Assembly (NCBI RefSeq): GCF_023278565.1
Contig: NC_064680.1
Coordinates: forward strand, 2,294,001 to 2,358,000
Length of the DNA: 64,000 bases
From: Colletotrichum lupini
Taxonomy: Eukaryota > Ascomycota > Sordariomycetes > Glomerellales > Glomerellaceae
Direction: 5' to 3'
Shown: positions 24,851 to 36,525 of the stretch, one piece after another
How the letters are laid out: each line of letters opens with the position of its first letter
Position numbering within the stretch: the stretch's first letter is position 1
Position numbers and translations under genes: made by a program
Notes under the pieces: model-generated
Database searches by the model: none
The model's input: the letters and a program-made list of their open reading frames with translations, nothing else
What the model was told of the DNA's origin: nothing

Positions 24851-27800
24851 TTAAGTTTTTTTTTTAAAAGTCTTATTCTTATAAATTTATAAATAAGTCG
24901 TTATAGCCTAGGTTAAAGCTCGTTAAGTAGTTTTTTTAAAAATACTAAGATATCCGCTAAATTTCTAATATATTACTAATTAAAGCTTATTTTTAAAATT
25001 AAAGAGCGAGGATTTAAGATCGAAATACCTTATTTATTTTATTATTCATCGAGGTAAAAATATAAAATATTAAAAAGTAAATTAAGGTATTATAAGTATA
25101 TACGTCGTAATCGTTCTTATAATATAACTATTAATACTATATACGATTATAAGTTTCTTTTTCTTTTTTAGTATTTTTTATATTAATTATATTTATAATA
25201 GATCGTTTTTTATTTAAAATTAATAGGCTAAAATATAAAAAAGAAATAAAAGAGCTTCTTTTTTAAAAATAGGTAAAGGCCTTATATTATATATAAACTA
25301 AAATAAATTAGTCTCTATCGAAGTTAAATCGTTTTTTTTAAAAAAAAAGGATAGTATTTAAAAAGGGAAAAGTAATTCCTAATCCTCTTAATATTATTAA
25401 CGAGGATAAGTTAATTATTATATAAGAGGCATAATTTAATAATACTTTTAAAATAATTAACTAAAATACTATAATAACTAAGAGTTCTAGTTTTAATTTT
25501 AATTTTAATATTTTAAAAAAGATTCTTAAGAGTTCTAAAAATTCGTAATAAGTTCTTATATATTTTTTTTATATTTATAGTTTTCTTATTTAATTAAGAA
25601 TTCCCGTATTTTATTTTTAATTCTATAGTTAATAATTTATTTAATTTTATACTTTAGTTAGTTTAGTTTAATAATAAGATAATCTTTTATATATAAACTT
25701 CTTAATATAAGTTTAAGTAATAAGATATAAAAAACGGAATAGTATTATATCGTATTTAGTAATCTTAATTCGTAATTAACTAATAAGACTTTTTTAATAA
25801 TTTTAAAAAATTTAAGTTTTTTATAATTTAATTTATTACTTAGTTATTTTATTTTAATATTATAATAAAAGAAATAAGTACTATCCCCCCCTCTTTTAAA
25901 AATAGTCCTCTAATCCTTAATCTATTTATATTCTTTTTTATATATTATTATATAAACTCGAGGTTTAGTAAGGCTTATTTATAGATTTTTTTAAATTTTT
26001 TTAAATTTATTATAGCTTTTATAACTTATAGTCCTTATTATACTTCTCTATATACTATTAATTAAAATCCGTAATTAAAGTAAAACGGAGATTTTTTTAT
26101 ACTTTTACTAACTATATTATTATATACGAATTAAGCTATTAATAAAAGTACTACCTAATTATCTTAGTTATAGTTTATATAATAACGAAGGTATATTTCG
26201 AAGATGTAATTAATCCTTTTTATTTATTTATTAGTTTATAAATAAAATAATATTAACAGTTTATAGTTTATACTAAGTTACGAAATTAGGGATTTTTAAA
26301 ACTTTAAAATAAATAGCTTATTTTTATTAAAAATAATTTCTTTTAGTAAACTATAGTTCGAAAATATAACCTTAATAAATACGTATAATAGGTCTTTTAT
26401 AGTACTTAATTCTTTATAAAGAATAAAATATATAAACTTAGTAAGTTAATTAATTATAACTAAGATACTATTATATTATATTTTAGTAAATAGTTCTTTA
26501 GACTTTAGTAATTTAATAATAAAGTCTTATATAATTAATTACTATACTTTTAGTAATAATTATAATAGTTATAGCTTATTATAAAGCTTATATAGGCTAT
26601 TTTTATTTTTTTTATAAGTTACGTAGTCCTTAATTACTTTTATAATTTTAATACGTATAGCGGATTTATTATAATATTAATAAATCCGTTTTTACGTTTT
26701 AATAATTCCTTAATAACTATATATTAGTATATTATAAATTTTTATAATAAGCTTAGGGATTATTTTTTTAATTAAGCTAGTATTAATCTTTCTAACTATT
26801 ATAAAAAGTTTTATAATTAATACGAGGCTATTATTCTTTTTTTACTTAAAAATAACTTATATTTTTTTAAAAACTACGACTTCGTAATCGGGTTTTTTAT
26901 TAAAAGTATTTACTTTACTATTTTCTAAACCCTTTTAATAAATAATTTAGAAATTATACTCAAATAAGAATTCGCTCTATTTAACTTATTATTTATTTAG
27001 ATTCTTATTTATTATAAAACTTACGAGGTTTTTATAATTTATATAAACTATAACTTTATATTTAGTTCTAAATAATTATAATCTCTATTCTTAAAATACT
27101 TTAATAATTATTATTAGTTCCTTATTATAAATTTACTAATTTAATTCTACTTTATAAAATACTTTAAAATAAAAATAATATAAATAAAGCTTTTTTTATT
27201 TATTTCGTTATTCTAAGACCGCTCTTATAATAAAGTCTAAAGTATTAATCTCGATTTTAAAAAGTTTTTAGGGGTTTAGGATTATAATAATTAGTTTAAA
27301 AACGACTATATTTTTAATTTTAATAAATACTTCTTTATACTTAAGATCCTAAACGAATAGGGTATCTTTTTATATTAAGTTATTAAAAAGTTTAATTATA
27401 TTAATATAATCTTTAAAAAATCGTTAATAAAAATTAACAAATTTTAAAAATCCTTATACGTCCTTGACGTTTTATAATATAGGCTAGTCCCTAACTATTT
27501 CTATTTTTAATATTTATATATAAATTTATTTTAATATAATAGTATATTTAAAGAAGTTTATTTTTTATATATAAAACTTATATTTAGAGAGTTTAGTATA
27601 TAGCTTAGCGTTTTAAAACTTCTAAAATATTATATAAATATACTTTTTATATATCTTAAAGTCGGGAGAGAAAATAAGAATATTATTAATATAAATAATA
27701 ATAAAAATATTAACGTACTCCCGGAGTACGTAGTTAATTATTATTTAAAAAGTTATTAGAGTATTAGTAAGTCCGAAGGGTATAATAAAGTATTTAAAAA

Positions 27801-30800
27801 GTCTTTTATAAGTTTAAAATACTATTTTTTACTTGTCTCCTTTTTTAATTCGAATCTAGTTAAATACTTTTTTAAAATTTATAATAATAAACTAGTTAGC
27901 TCTATAAAATAGATTTCTAAGCTTAGTAATAAGTAATAAGGGGTAGTAATTCTTTTTTATAATTTCGTTAAGTCTTTTATAATTAATAATAGGTCTTAAT
28001 TCTTTATCCTTTTTAATATAAAAAATAAAGAGAATCCGGTAGGAGAATTCGATAGTTAAATATATCCCTTTTTAAGTTTTTTATTAATATATTCGTTAAA
28101 ATACTCTTATTCTTTTTAATTTATTAAGTATATTAAATAGAACTTAGGTTATATCTCTTTTTTAAGTTTAATTTTTGTATCCTAGTTATTATATTTTAAT
28201 AATCCTATTTTTTTAGGTTTTATAAATAATTTCGTATATATTTAATATTCCTTAAGTATAGTTTAGAATCGTTACGATCCTTAATTATTAATATTAATTA
28301 TAAACTTCTTAGAGCTTTTTACTATTTTAATAAAAGTTATATATCGTATTTATTTTTATTCTTTAGGAGTTCTTAAAAATCCGTTTAAACTCTTTTTTTT
28401 TTAAGTCGTTTAATAACTAGATTTTCTTAAAAAATCTAATTAGTAATTTAATTTATTTATAAGTTATACTTTTATAACTACGAGAGTCTTAAAATAATAT
28501 TAATATTTCTAATCTCTATAATATTATATTATAATTATTTTTATTAATTATTAATATATATTAAGAGGTATATGGTCTTTTAATTAATATATCTATAATT
28601 ATAGTTAACTCGTTCTCTTTTTACTATTTATAATTAGTATAGTTTATTCTTATATACCTATAATAAGTTAAGTTTATTTATTACTCTTAGTAAGATATAG
28701 GTTTTTTATATACTACTATTAATAATAATATCTAATTTTTATTTATAAATATTAAGGTTAACTTATAAATATACGTCGTTACGTTATATAATTATATATA
28801 AGAACTTCTCTTTTATTTTTACTTCTCGTCGTTCTTTTATAATTAGTTTTCTTAGTTTTTTATTATTTATTTCTTTAGACGGGTTTCTTATTTATATTTT
28901 TTTTAATACTCTTTCTAAGCCTTAGCTTTTTTAATATGGTAAATCTAATATTAGTTATATTTATAGTCTTCTTATTTTATATATTTACTATTAAAGTACT
29001 TTATAAAAAAGTTAGGGTTTAAACTAAATATAACTTTATTACTATTATTAAAGCTTAATAACGTTTAGCTAAGTAGTTAATCCTCTATATAAATATCCTT
29101 AATAATTTTATTATTACGTTTTCGTAAGTAAAAACGACTATTTTATTTAGATATAAAATATTAAAAGTATTTATTATTTAGGTATTCTATTTAAAATAAT
29201 TCTTTATAAAAGGGGTCCTTAGGGTTAAATAAAAAGTAATTTTTATTTATATAAGGGGTTATTATAACCTTTTTACGTTCTCCGGTTTTATAAAATTAAA
29301 TAACTTAGTTATTTTTAAATAAGTAAATATATTTATACCGTAATTTATCGTCGTCCTCTTTAGAATTAATATTATTAACGCTAAGTAGTACTTTATAATC
29401 GATTTCTATTTAAGTACGTTATTAAGTAATATTATAAGGTTTATCCGAATTATAAAGTAATTCTGCTTTATTAAAATAAAAAAAACTAGTTCCTATTTTA
29501 ATATTTTTTTTTTTTAATTTTAAAGTTAATTCTTTTTTTATTAATAATTCTAAAGTTAAAAATCGGTTTCTTAAGTATTTCGATCTTATTTTTATATATA
29601 AGGTCCTTAAGCTATTCCTTAACTTTATAAATAAATTTCTTATTAATATTTACTTATTATATTATATAAATAAACTTAGTTAGTATTTTATTTAAATTAA
29701 GTTCTTTTTAAAACTTAATAAGTTATTTTTAATTTATTTTATTTTATTATATTATATATACGAAGCTATTTATAATTTTTTTTATATTAGGTCCTCTTTT
29801 TTTAAGCTTAAGGAGCTACTTTTTTATATTAACTAGGAGTCTTTACTTAATTCGTCCTTTAAAAAAGTTAAGAGTATTTTTTATAATAAGGTCTATTTTA
29901 CCTTTTTTTTTATATTTTTATAAATTTAAGAGAGTATAGTAAAGTATTTAATATTATTCTCTTTAAGAATATAAGGTTAATAAGCGGGTATTTCTTCTTT
30001 TTTTATTATTATTACTAAGGTTTTAATAAGTAATAAAATAGATCGTTTATTATTCTTAAGTTATCTAAGGTACTATCCTATTTATTCCTTACTATTTTAA
30101 TAAGTAAAATAGCTATTATTATAGTAAGTTATTTATAAGAGTTATTTATAAAAAACTTCCTTACTTATAATATTAACTTACTTTTTTAAAATAAGTTAGT
30201 ATTAAATACGCTTAAATTATTAATAATCTCTACTTATATATCCTAGCTTATTATAGTTATAGTATCTAAGGTCCTTTTTTTATTAAAAAATTCTTTTAAT
30301 AATACTAAGGTCTATTAGTCCGCTATAATACTTAGTTATAATAGTTATTAGTCTATACTTATATTTATTATTAAGTTTAAATTAGCTATTCTAGGCGTTT
30401 TATTTTTTATATTCAAAGCGTTATTTATAAAATTAATTATTAATTTTAATTATTATATTAATATAATTATAGAGTTTATTAAGTTAGTTTTAATAAGAGA
30501 AGTTATCCTTAATTTCTTTTTTTAAGCTATAATAAAAGGCCGCTATAAGTACTTTATTACTTCAATTAAGCTTAGAAATAATTTATTTAAATTTAAATAT
30601 ATATTTACTAACTAATCCTTTTTATATAAAAGTTATAAGCCTTTATTTAGTAATTCGTTCTTTATTAGGGTTACTAAAGGGTTTTTTAAATCTTTTTTTA
30701 AACTTATTATAATTATTAAAAATCTTTTTAATATTTTTATTTTAAATATTACGTTCGTTCTTAAAGTAGTTTTTTATAAAGGGTTCGAACTAAATAAGGG

Positions 30801-31166
30801 TATCCTTTTTAAAAAATAAAGCTATATAATAAACCTTATTAGCTTTAATAATAAAAAAGGTTCTATAATAATATAAATAAGCCTTAGTTTAAATAAAAAA
30901 TCCTTAGAGAGTATTTAAGGACCCGTTATAGGGTTCCGGTTTAGGGTACTTAGTTCTAAGTACTAAGGGAAGTCGGGGTACTATAAGCTAAGTATAAAGC
31001 TATTTATTTTTATTCTTAAGTTTAAATATTATATTATATAATTATTAAATAATAAATATAACTACTTTAGTAAGCTACGCCGTGCTATTATTATTAATAG
31101 TTAATATATTTATATTATTTAGTTAGTTTTTTATAAAATAAACTTACTAAATAAGAGTAATTAAAA

Positions 31167-31706
31167 TATTATAACTAGCTAGTTATAATAAGTATATTAA
31201 TAAAAGTTAAGGCTATAAGTACTAAGTAAATAATATTATAGTTATAAATAGCTTCCCTAAAACTATATTTATAAATTATAAAATAAGTAAGGCTTCGGTA
31301 ATTAATTATAATCTTATTAAAAAGAGTTTTTAATAAAAATAGTTAAAAGCGATTATAAAATTTAATATTAAGTTAATTTTTAAAAAAGCTATAAAAAGTC
31401 TATTCTTAAGCCTAGCTTAAGTTTATATTATATATAAATCCGTTTATAAATATATTTTTTATCAATAATTACTCTTATTTATTAGATAATTACTTAGTAA
31501 ATATTAATAAGCGATTACTTAGAGTAATTATAATAATTACTTTATTATATAATTACTACTTTTTATTTATATATAACTTATTTATAATTCTTTTATTTTA
31601 TAAAAGTTACTTTATATTCCCGTATTTTTATATATATAATATATTATAGCCGCTATAAGCCTGCGGGGCAGGCCCTAGTCTTAGTTATATATATTAGGTC
31701 GTAATA
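31167..31706 (-). repeat. LTR (5' LTR of the minus-strand element)
   Basis: The partner of 24311-24850. The flanking five bases are TATAA on the left and AATAA on the right, a one-mismatch candidate target-site duplication; RIP has made the exact duplication uncertain. Confidence 0.9.
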
Positions 31707-32324
31707 AATAACCTTAATAAAAAAACTAAAAAACGAACTAAAAGATAATATTAAAATCCTTATTAACGTTAAGTATAATTTATAAAAAATAATAACGTAG
31801 CCGTAGAGTATTAATAATATATTTTATACTAAAAAGATTATTATTAATATTAATAAGACGAATAGGGCCGTATTAATATAGTACCTCGGCTTTTTTTTAT
31901 AACTTAAGGACTATAGCCTTAAATAGTATTAAAAATTTATTAAAAAGCTTTTTTAAATACTTTAGTATATTTATTACTATTTTTTATAATAATAAAACTC
32001 TTAGTACTTATATATAAATATAAATTACTTATTTTTAAATAGTAATATTAACTTATTAATAAGCTATTAAAATTACGATTCTAGTGATCCCTTAATAAGG
32101 GAGAGGGTAGAATAGAGGAAAGGATAGGTAAGAAAAGGGTTAAGGTTAAATAGTACGGAATTCGAGGGTAGGGTAGCGTCTATATATACTGCGGTAATCC
32201 TCTAGTAATGCAAAACGATAGAGTTAAACAGTGTCTCTTTCGCAGCCGGCTCGACGCGGGGACGGACGTCAACCCGCTTCGGTTTAATGCTGTCTCACAA
32301 TTCCTGGTGTCCATGAATGGTTTA

Positions 32325-32351
32325 ATCATCATCGTCGTCGTCGTCGTCGTC
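32325..32351 (+). repeat. (ATC)3(GTC)6 trinucleotide repeat
   Basis: A perfect compound triplet repeat just outside the RIP block. Confidence 0.9.
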
Positions 32352-32482
32352 TTTGCGTCGTAGTCGAGTGCGGGCCCGATGATTGCGCGCGCAATCTCAC
32401 AATCTCAATCGCATTCATGGAGCGCATTCATGATCCATCGTCTCATCTGATCGAGCGGGGGGATCCCTTGAATGAATGTTGT

Positions 32483-32500
32483 AAAAAAAAAAAAAAAAAA
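32483..32500 (+). repeat. Poly-A tract (18 nt)
   Basis: A homopolymer of 18 adenines in non-coding DNA near the edge of the RIP block. Confidence 0.9.
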
Positions 32501-35500
32501 GGAAACGGCTGACGGGTCGGAGGGAATCTCCTCTTCCCCCCATCCTTTCCCCCTCCCTCTTTTGCTCTCATGGGATGCTCATCCTGACCTAGAATGCTGA
32601 CCGGTGCGGGTGTGTGACGGGAATGCGATTGCGGACCCGTGATTGATCCTCTGCTTTCCAGAATCCGGGAAGAGAGAAAGCCCTCGGCGAGAGGAGAGGG
32701 AACCACCGCGGCCAGGGGCCTGGAAGGGGTGACGAAGCGACGAACCTCCCTGCTTTGCTTGAAGCACCACAAAAGCGCACGCTCACAAGACAGACAGACA
32801 CCAGCCCTCGCCGGGGGAGGGGGTGTGCCTTGAAAGCCCATCCCATGGTGCGAATCACGGGTAATGGTGCGTGCGTATTCCGTACTCCGTACCCTGCCCT
32901 CTTTCGTCTCCGTACGGCAACGGGTGCTAGGCTTGCATGGACCACTAGGCGTTCCGCAGTCGCAACGTTCCCTTGCTCGCGCGCCTTGGGTGTGGAGCCT
33001 TCAACCTCTCTTCCTCTTCCAGCCCCCACCCTCTCGAGTCCACGTCCGGTCTGGTCTGCAGAGACACTTCATCAACCGTCCCAGGAATTCGGTAAATTGG
33101 ATGGAGACAGCGCGATAAAAACGCAAACTCTCATCTTGTCCAGACTATGTTTGCGGCCTGCCTACGCCGGGTATCTTTGAGAGGCGACGAGGGGTGGGTG
33201 GACTCAAGAGAAAGAGGGCCGCTGGTGCCTGTTCCCTTGTCCTTCAACGGGTCCCCCGCGGAGTCGAGCTCAACGCTAGAGATTTCACTTGATTTGTTCT
33301 CTCGTAATTGCCATTGTTCGGCTGCCGTCCGTGGTCTTCCGTTTCGCTGCTTCGTCTAGAGACACCGCAGCCCCAATGATCCCCAATGATCAGAGAGGGG
33401 GAACTGGGGACGAGAGCACCCCCCCCTCTTGCTTGGCCCACGGGCCACTGTCAGCCATGGGGTTCCCGATAGTGTTGATCAACTTGGGGGTGCTTGACTG
33501 GGCTGAGCTGCCATCCTCGAAGCGATGTAGCCCTCTGTTGCAACTTGCCGTGCCTAGACAGGCTAACCTTGCCCAATACACACGTCAAGGTCGTCCACTT
33601 CGTTTTTCCGATGATCTTTTCAGGACAAGATCGTTTGTTATCTCACGCCATTGTCGGCGGCCGCCTCCATGGGGTGGTATCATGGGGTCGTAGGTGTGCG
33701 CAGCCCATTGTTCAACCCATGATTCTGGTCGCAGTAGCCCAGTAAGTTATGGTGTGACATCGAGTCACACTTGGAGAGTGTCAACCCCGGATTCTGGTCT
33801 TCGCAGGCGTCCAAAACCCGTATTGCGCCTGTTCCAACCGGTCTTCTTGATCCAACGGCGAAGCTGCGAAGCGCGAAGCGCGTGTGCCAGGCCGAAGAGA
33901 CGATCATGCCATCCATCACATCTGCTATGCACTATATCCGGAATGAGCCTGCTAGATCACCGCCAAACGGGCGAAGGAGTGGTCGGTAATCCTCATCTGC
34001 AGCGGCTAAGCCACTACTTATGCGAAACCTAGCCAGTCAAATGGCTATCCGTCTTCTCGGGACGAATCAGAAGTGCAGAATAGAACCGCCTGCCGGGTAT
34101 AACCTTTCCCTTGCAGAGGAGTCGCAGCATCCGTACAAGCAGAACAGCAAGCAAGCCAATCGCGCCATCCAGCAGCGTCATGGAGACAATCGCTCACCCT
34201 GCTCTCCGCTTTTCCACCAGTAGACGCTCTGTTTCCGTCGTACTGCCAATGGAATGACTGCAAACAGGCACTCTGGTCCAGAGTTTCTGCAGCTTCTGCT
34301 TCGGTTTTCTTTCTTTGCAGGCCTCCTTCCAGAGCATCGGGTCCAAAGTCGGTGAAGACAATATTGCTCTTGTTCCGGGAAGGAATCCAAATCGATGTGC
34401 TCCTGCCTCATTTGGATGTTCGAAACAGACTCGGTGCCGAGTTGAATGGCTCGCCATCTGGCAATCGACATGGCGTCGAACGTTTCCCAGGAAGAGGGAA
34501 CGGGGGTGGAAGATTGCGCCCGCATTCCAGGTTTCCAGACTTCCAATGACTGCTTTGCGACATCCACCGCGAGATCCGCTTTCGTGATCTAGAGCTCTCT
34601 GAAAATTCCTCTGATTTGGAATCGGGGGGAGACAAGAACTACGCCGCAGACTGTCAAAGGAGATCTGCAGCTCGAGGGCTGAGCACCTTGACTGACAGGG
34701 TGCACATAGCAAGAGGCTCATGCTTGCTGTACCACCGAGACATGAAGATGTGGGATGTACCTTTGTGAAGCGAGATGTAATCCTGCCCGACGGGCGTTAT
34801 AGTAAAGTCATGATGGTAGACCGTAGCGGGCTACTCTCGCAGTAACTTTGGTGTCCAGGCGGCGTCGCCTCAGCCGCGTATCAGTGTATGTCAAGCCGCA
34901 TACCCCGCGCGCTCAAAGAGGAACTTCACCTACTCGAGACACGTTCACTACCCTGGAAGACACGACTAATATGCGGAACATCGTGCGCGAAGTATCGAGG
35001 CTGGAGTATAGCTGGTGAACGACCATGATGAGTGGCTGATGTTCGACTGCTCAGCCTGCGAGATGGGCGCGGAAGGCTGAAGCCATGGTCTGCCGAATTG
35101 GCCTGGCGGTGTGCGCGGCCCGTTTGGCGGCCAGCTGCGGTTCCATCACAAATACCCAGGGGTGATGACCGGCTAGACGAGAAGTTCAAGTGGGCCAAAC
35201 AGACGTCACAGCTTGTCGGTAACTCTGTCCCAATATGGCCCTCGCCGACAAAGTCGATGCTGAAGCTCGCTTCCCCTCAATGCTGCCTGAAACTGGGGCA
35301 CGATTCTGATCGGAATGGCTTGACGTTGTGGGGGCAGCACCGGTGATGGACCGCTGCGCTCCGACATTGACTATCATCGGTCCTGGGCGTGAGGCAAGTG
35401 TGCATCGTGTCGAAGTCTTCATGAAATAGCTTCGAAATTGTGGGTTGGAACTTGGTCATGTAGAAGAAGAGGTTTCGCGCTTATGCGGCGCGCCTGTCGC

Positions 35501-36525
35501 CCAACAATAGAAGCGCTTCGAGAAAGCATCCTTCGATGAGGTTGACTTTGGAGGATTTTGGCGTTGTGGGGTTGTTGGAAGAAAGAAAGCTTCCCGTCAG
35601 TTAGCGCGAACGGTGGTGAGTGCACTGGCCACACCTTGTTCTCAGTGATGAGGTAAGATTTTGCGATAAGCAAGATAAGAGGGGCAGGTACAACCTTTCG
35701 ACGTAAGGTAGGACTAAAGCGTATGGGAAATGCGGTTCTTCCTCCTCGCCCTGATCAAGATAAAGCTTCTCTTACGAAGCTTACCTATGCCTTCTATCCA
35801 TTTAACTCACCACCTTGATAGGAGTTCCAAAGGTCAGCTGATCTCGCAACGTTTCCCAGCAAGTACAATCATTCTTTTCAGTTCGATACCTTACCGCATA
35901 AACCCCAGTTCGTGTTGCTCTTCATTTTCCAAGCTGCTCTACGTTCTCGGGGAATCATCGGGTATTCGCTGATCGAGCATATCCAAAGATGCGAAATGAT
36001 TGTGTGCCTCATGCAAACGGCAAGTGAGAGCAAGACTTTATTGCCGTTGGCCGAAACTCTAGAAGGGAGAGAATAACATCACGACTTTATCGGCACCTTC
36101 TAGAAGCCTGATCGACAACTAACTCAAGATACGTTCGTCCAATCTGACTATACGCTACAGCAAGTGCCAGAAGTTGAGGTGCAGCACTACAGCAGCAACG
36201 CACCGACTATATGCATGCTGAGTCAGCAGATCCACCAATGGGAGGAAGATGACAGACATCGCATCCCACTTTGATGTTCGACGTCAGACACGAGACCTAT
36301 CAAGGGCAGGCTACGTTTTTCAGTTCAACATTGTCCCTTATTTTCTCTGCGAATATTGTCTTTTTTCGGTGATACCCATGTTATTTTTCAAAGAACAACT
36401 TGCTTGATGGCCCAAATTCCATGAAGAACCTCGACTTCAGTCCCGCATAAATCGAGAGGCATCTGCCGCTGGCAGCCGGCTGATTGATGGGAACCCTGCC
36501 CAGCGCCACAAGAGATAGCATCACC

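Larger units (their letters stand above)
24311..31706 (-). mobile_element. RIP-inactivated Ty3/Gypsy-type LTR retrotransposon
   Basis: A full-length element of about 7.4 kb, bounded by two 540-bp direct repeats (24311-24850 and 31167-31706). The coding strand is minus: the complement around 28036-28060 still reads as the S-P-x-G-F segment of Gypsy reverse transcriptase, followed by an RP-x-x-x-Y-K/R-x-L-N-like motif; around 27660-27735 it reads V-L-R-E-Y and then the region of the YxDD box, with the aspartates changed as RIP would do; around 26570-26620 a degraded integrase segment resembles the zinc-binding/K-x-x-R-x-K-P-Y-G-L-L stretch. RT before integrase is the Ty3/Gypsy order. A purine tract next to the left LTR (minus strand) fits a polypurine tract. 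All frames are broken by many stops, so the element is dead. Confidence 0.88.
23975..32180. repeat. AT-rich block saturated by repeat-induced point mutation (RIP)
   Basis: About 8.2 kb of strongly AT-rich DNA with sharp borders to GC-normal flanks. CpA and its complement TpG are almost absent (I found only a few dozen at most by eye), while CpG, CpC and TpA remain. This is the established fingerprint of fungal RIP, which converts CpA to TpA in duplicated DNA. No open reading frame survives. The block contains one LTR retrotransposon plus about 330 bp of RIP-mutated flank on the left and about 470 bp on the right. Such blocks are normally H3K9me3 heterochromatin; that is inference here. Confidence 0.93.
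32181..36525. other. Gene-poor region right of the RIP block
   Basis: No gene could be supported in 4.3 kb. Base composition returns to normal near 32200. Short overlapping frames occur on both strands; minus-strand patches at 34180-34720 and 35190-35670 look slightly protein-like but have no recognisable domain or consistent splice pattern, and could be pseudogene remnants. The last several hundred bases are the MNL1 promoter. Confidence 0.55.

Noticed and set aside
27713..27731. Near-perfect palindrome ACGTACTCC-CGGAGTACGT inside the RIP block, resembling the dispersed TACGGAGTA motif
   Set aside because: On the minus strand it encodes the conserved V-L-R-E-Y segment just before the YxDD box of Gypsy reverse transcriptase, so it is explained by the element's coding sequence.
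36279..36286. CGACGTCA, a CRE/UPR-like half site 240 bp upstream of MNL1
   Set aside because: A single short match is expected by chance, and no comparable site was found upstream of ERO1.
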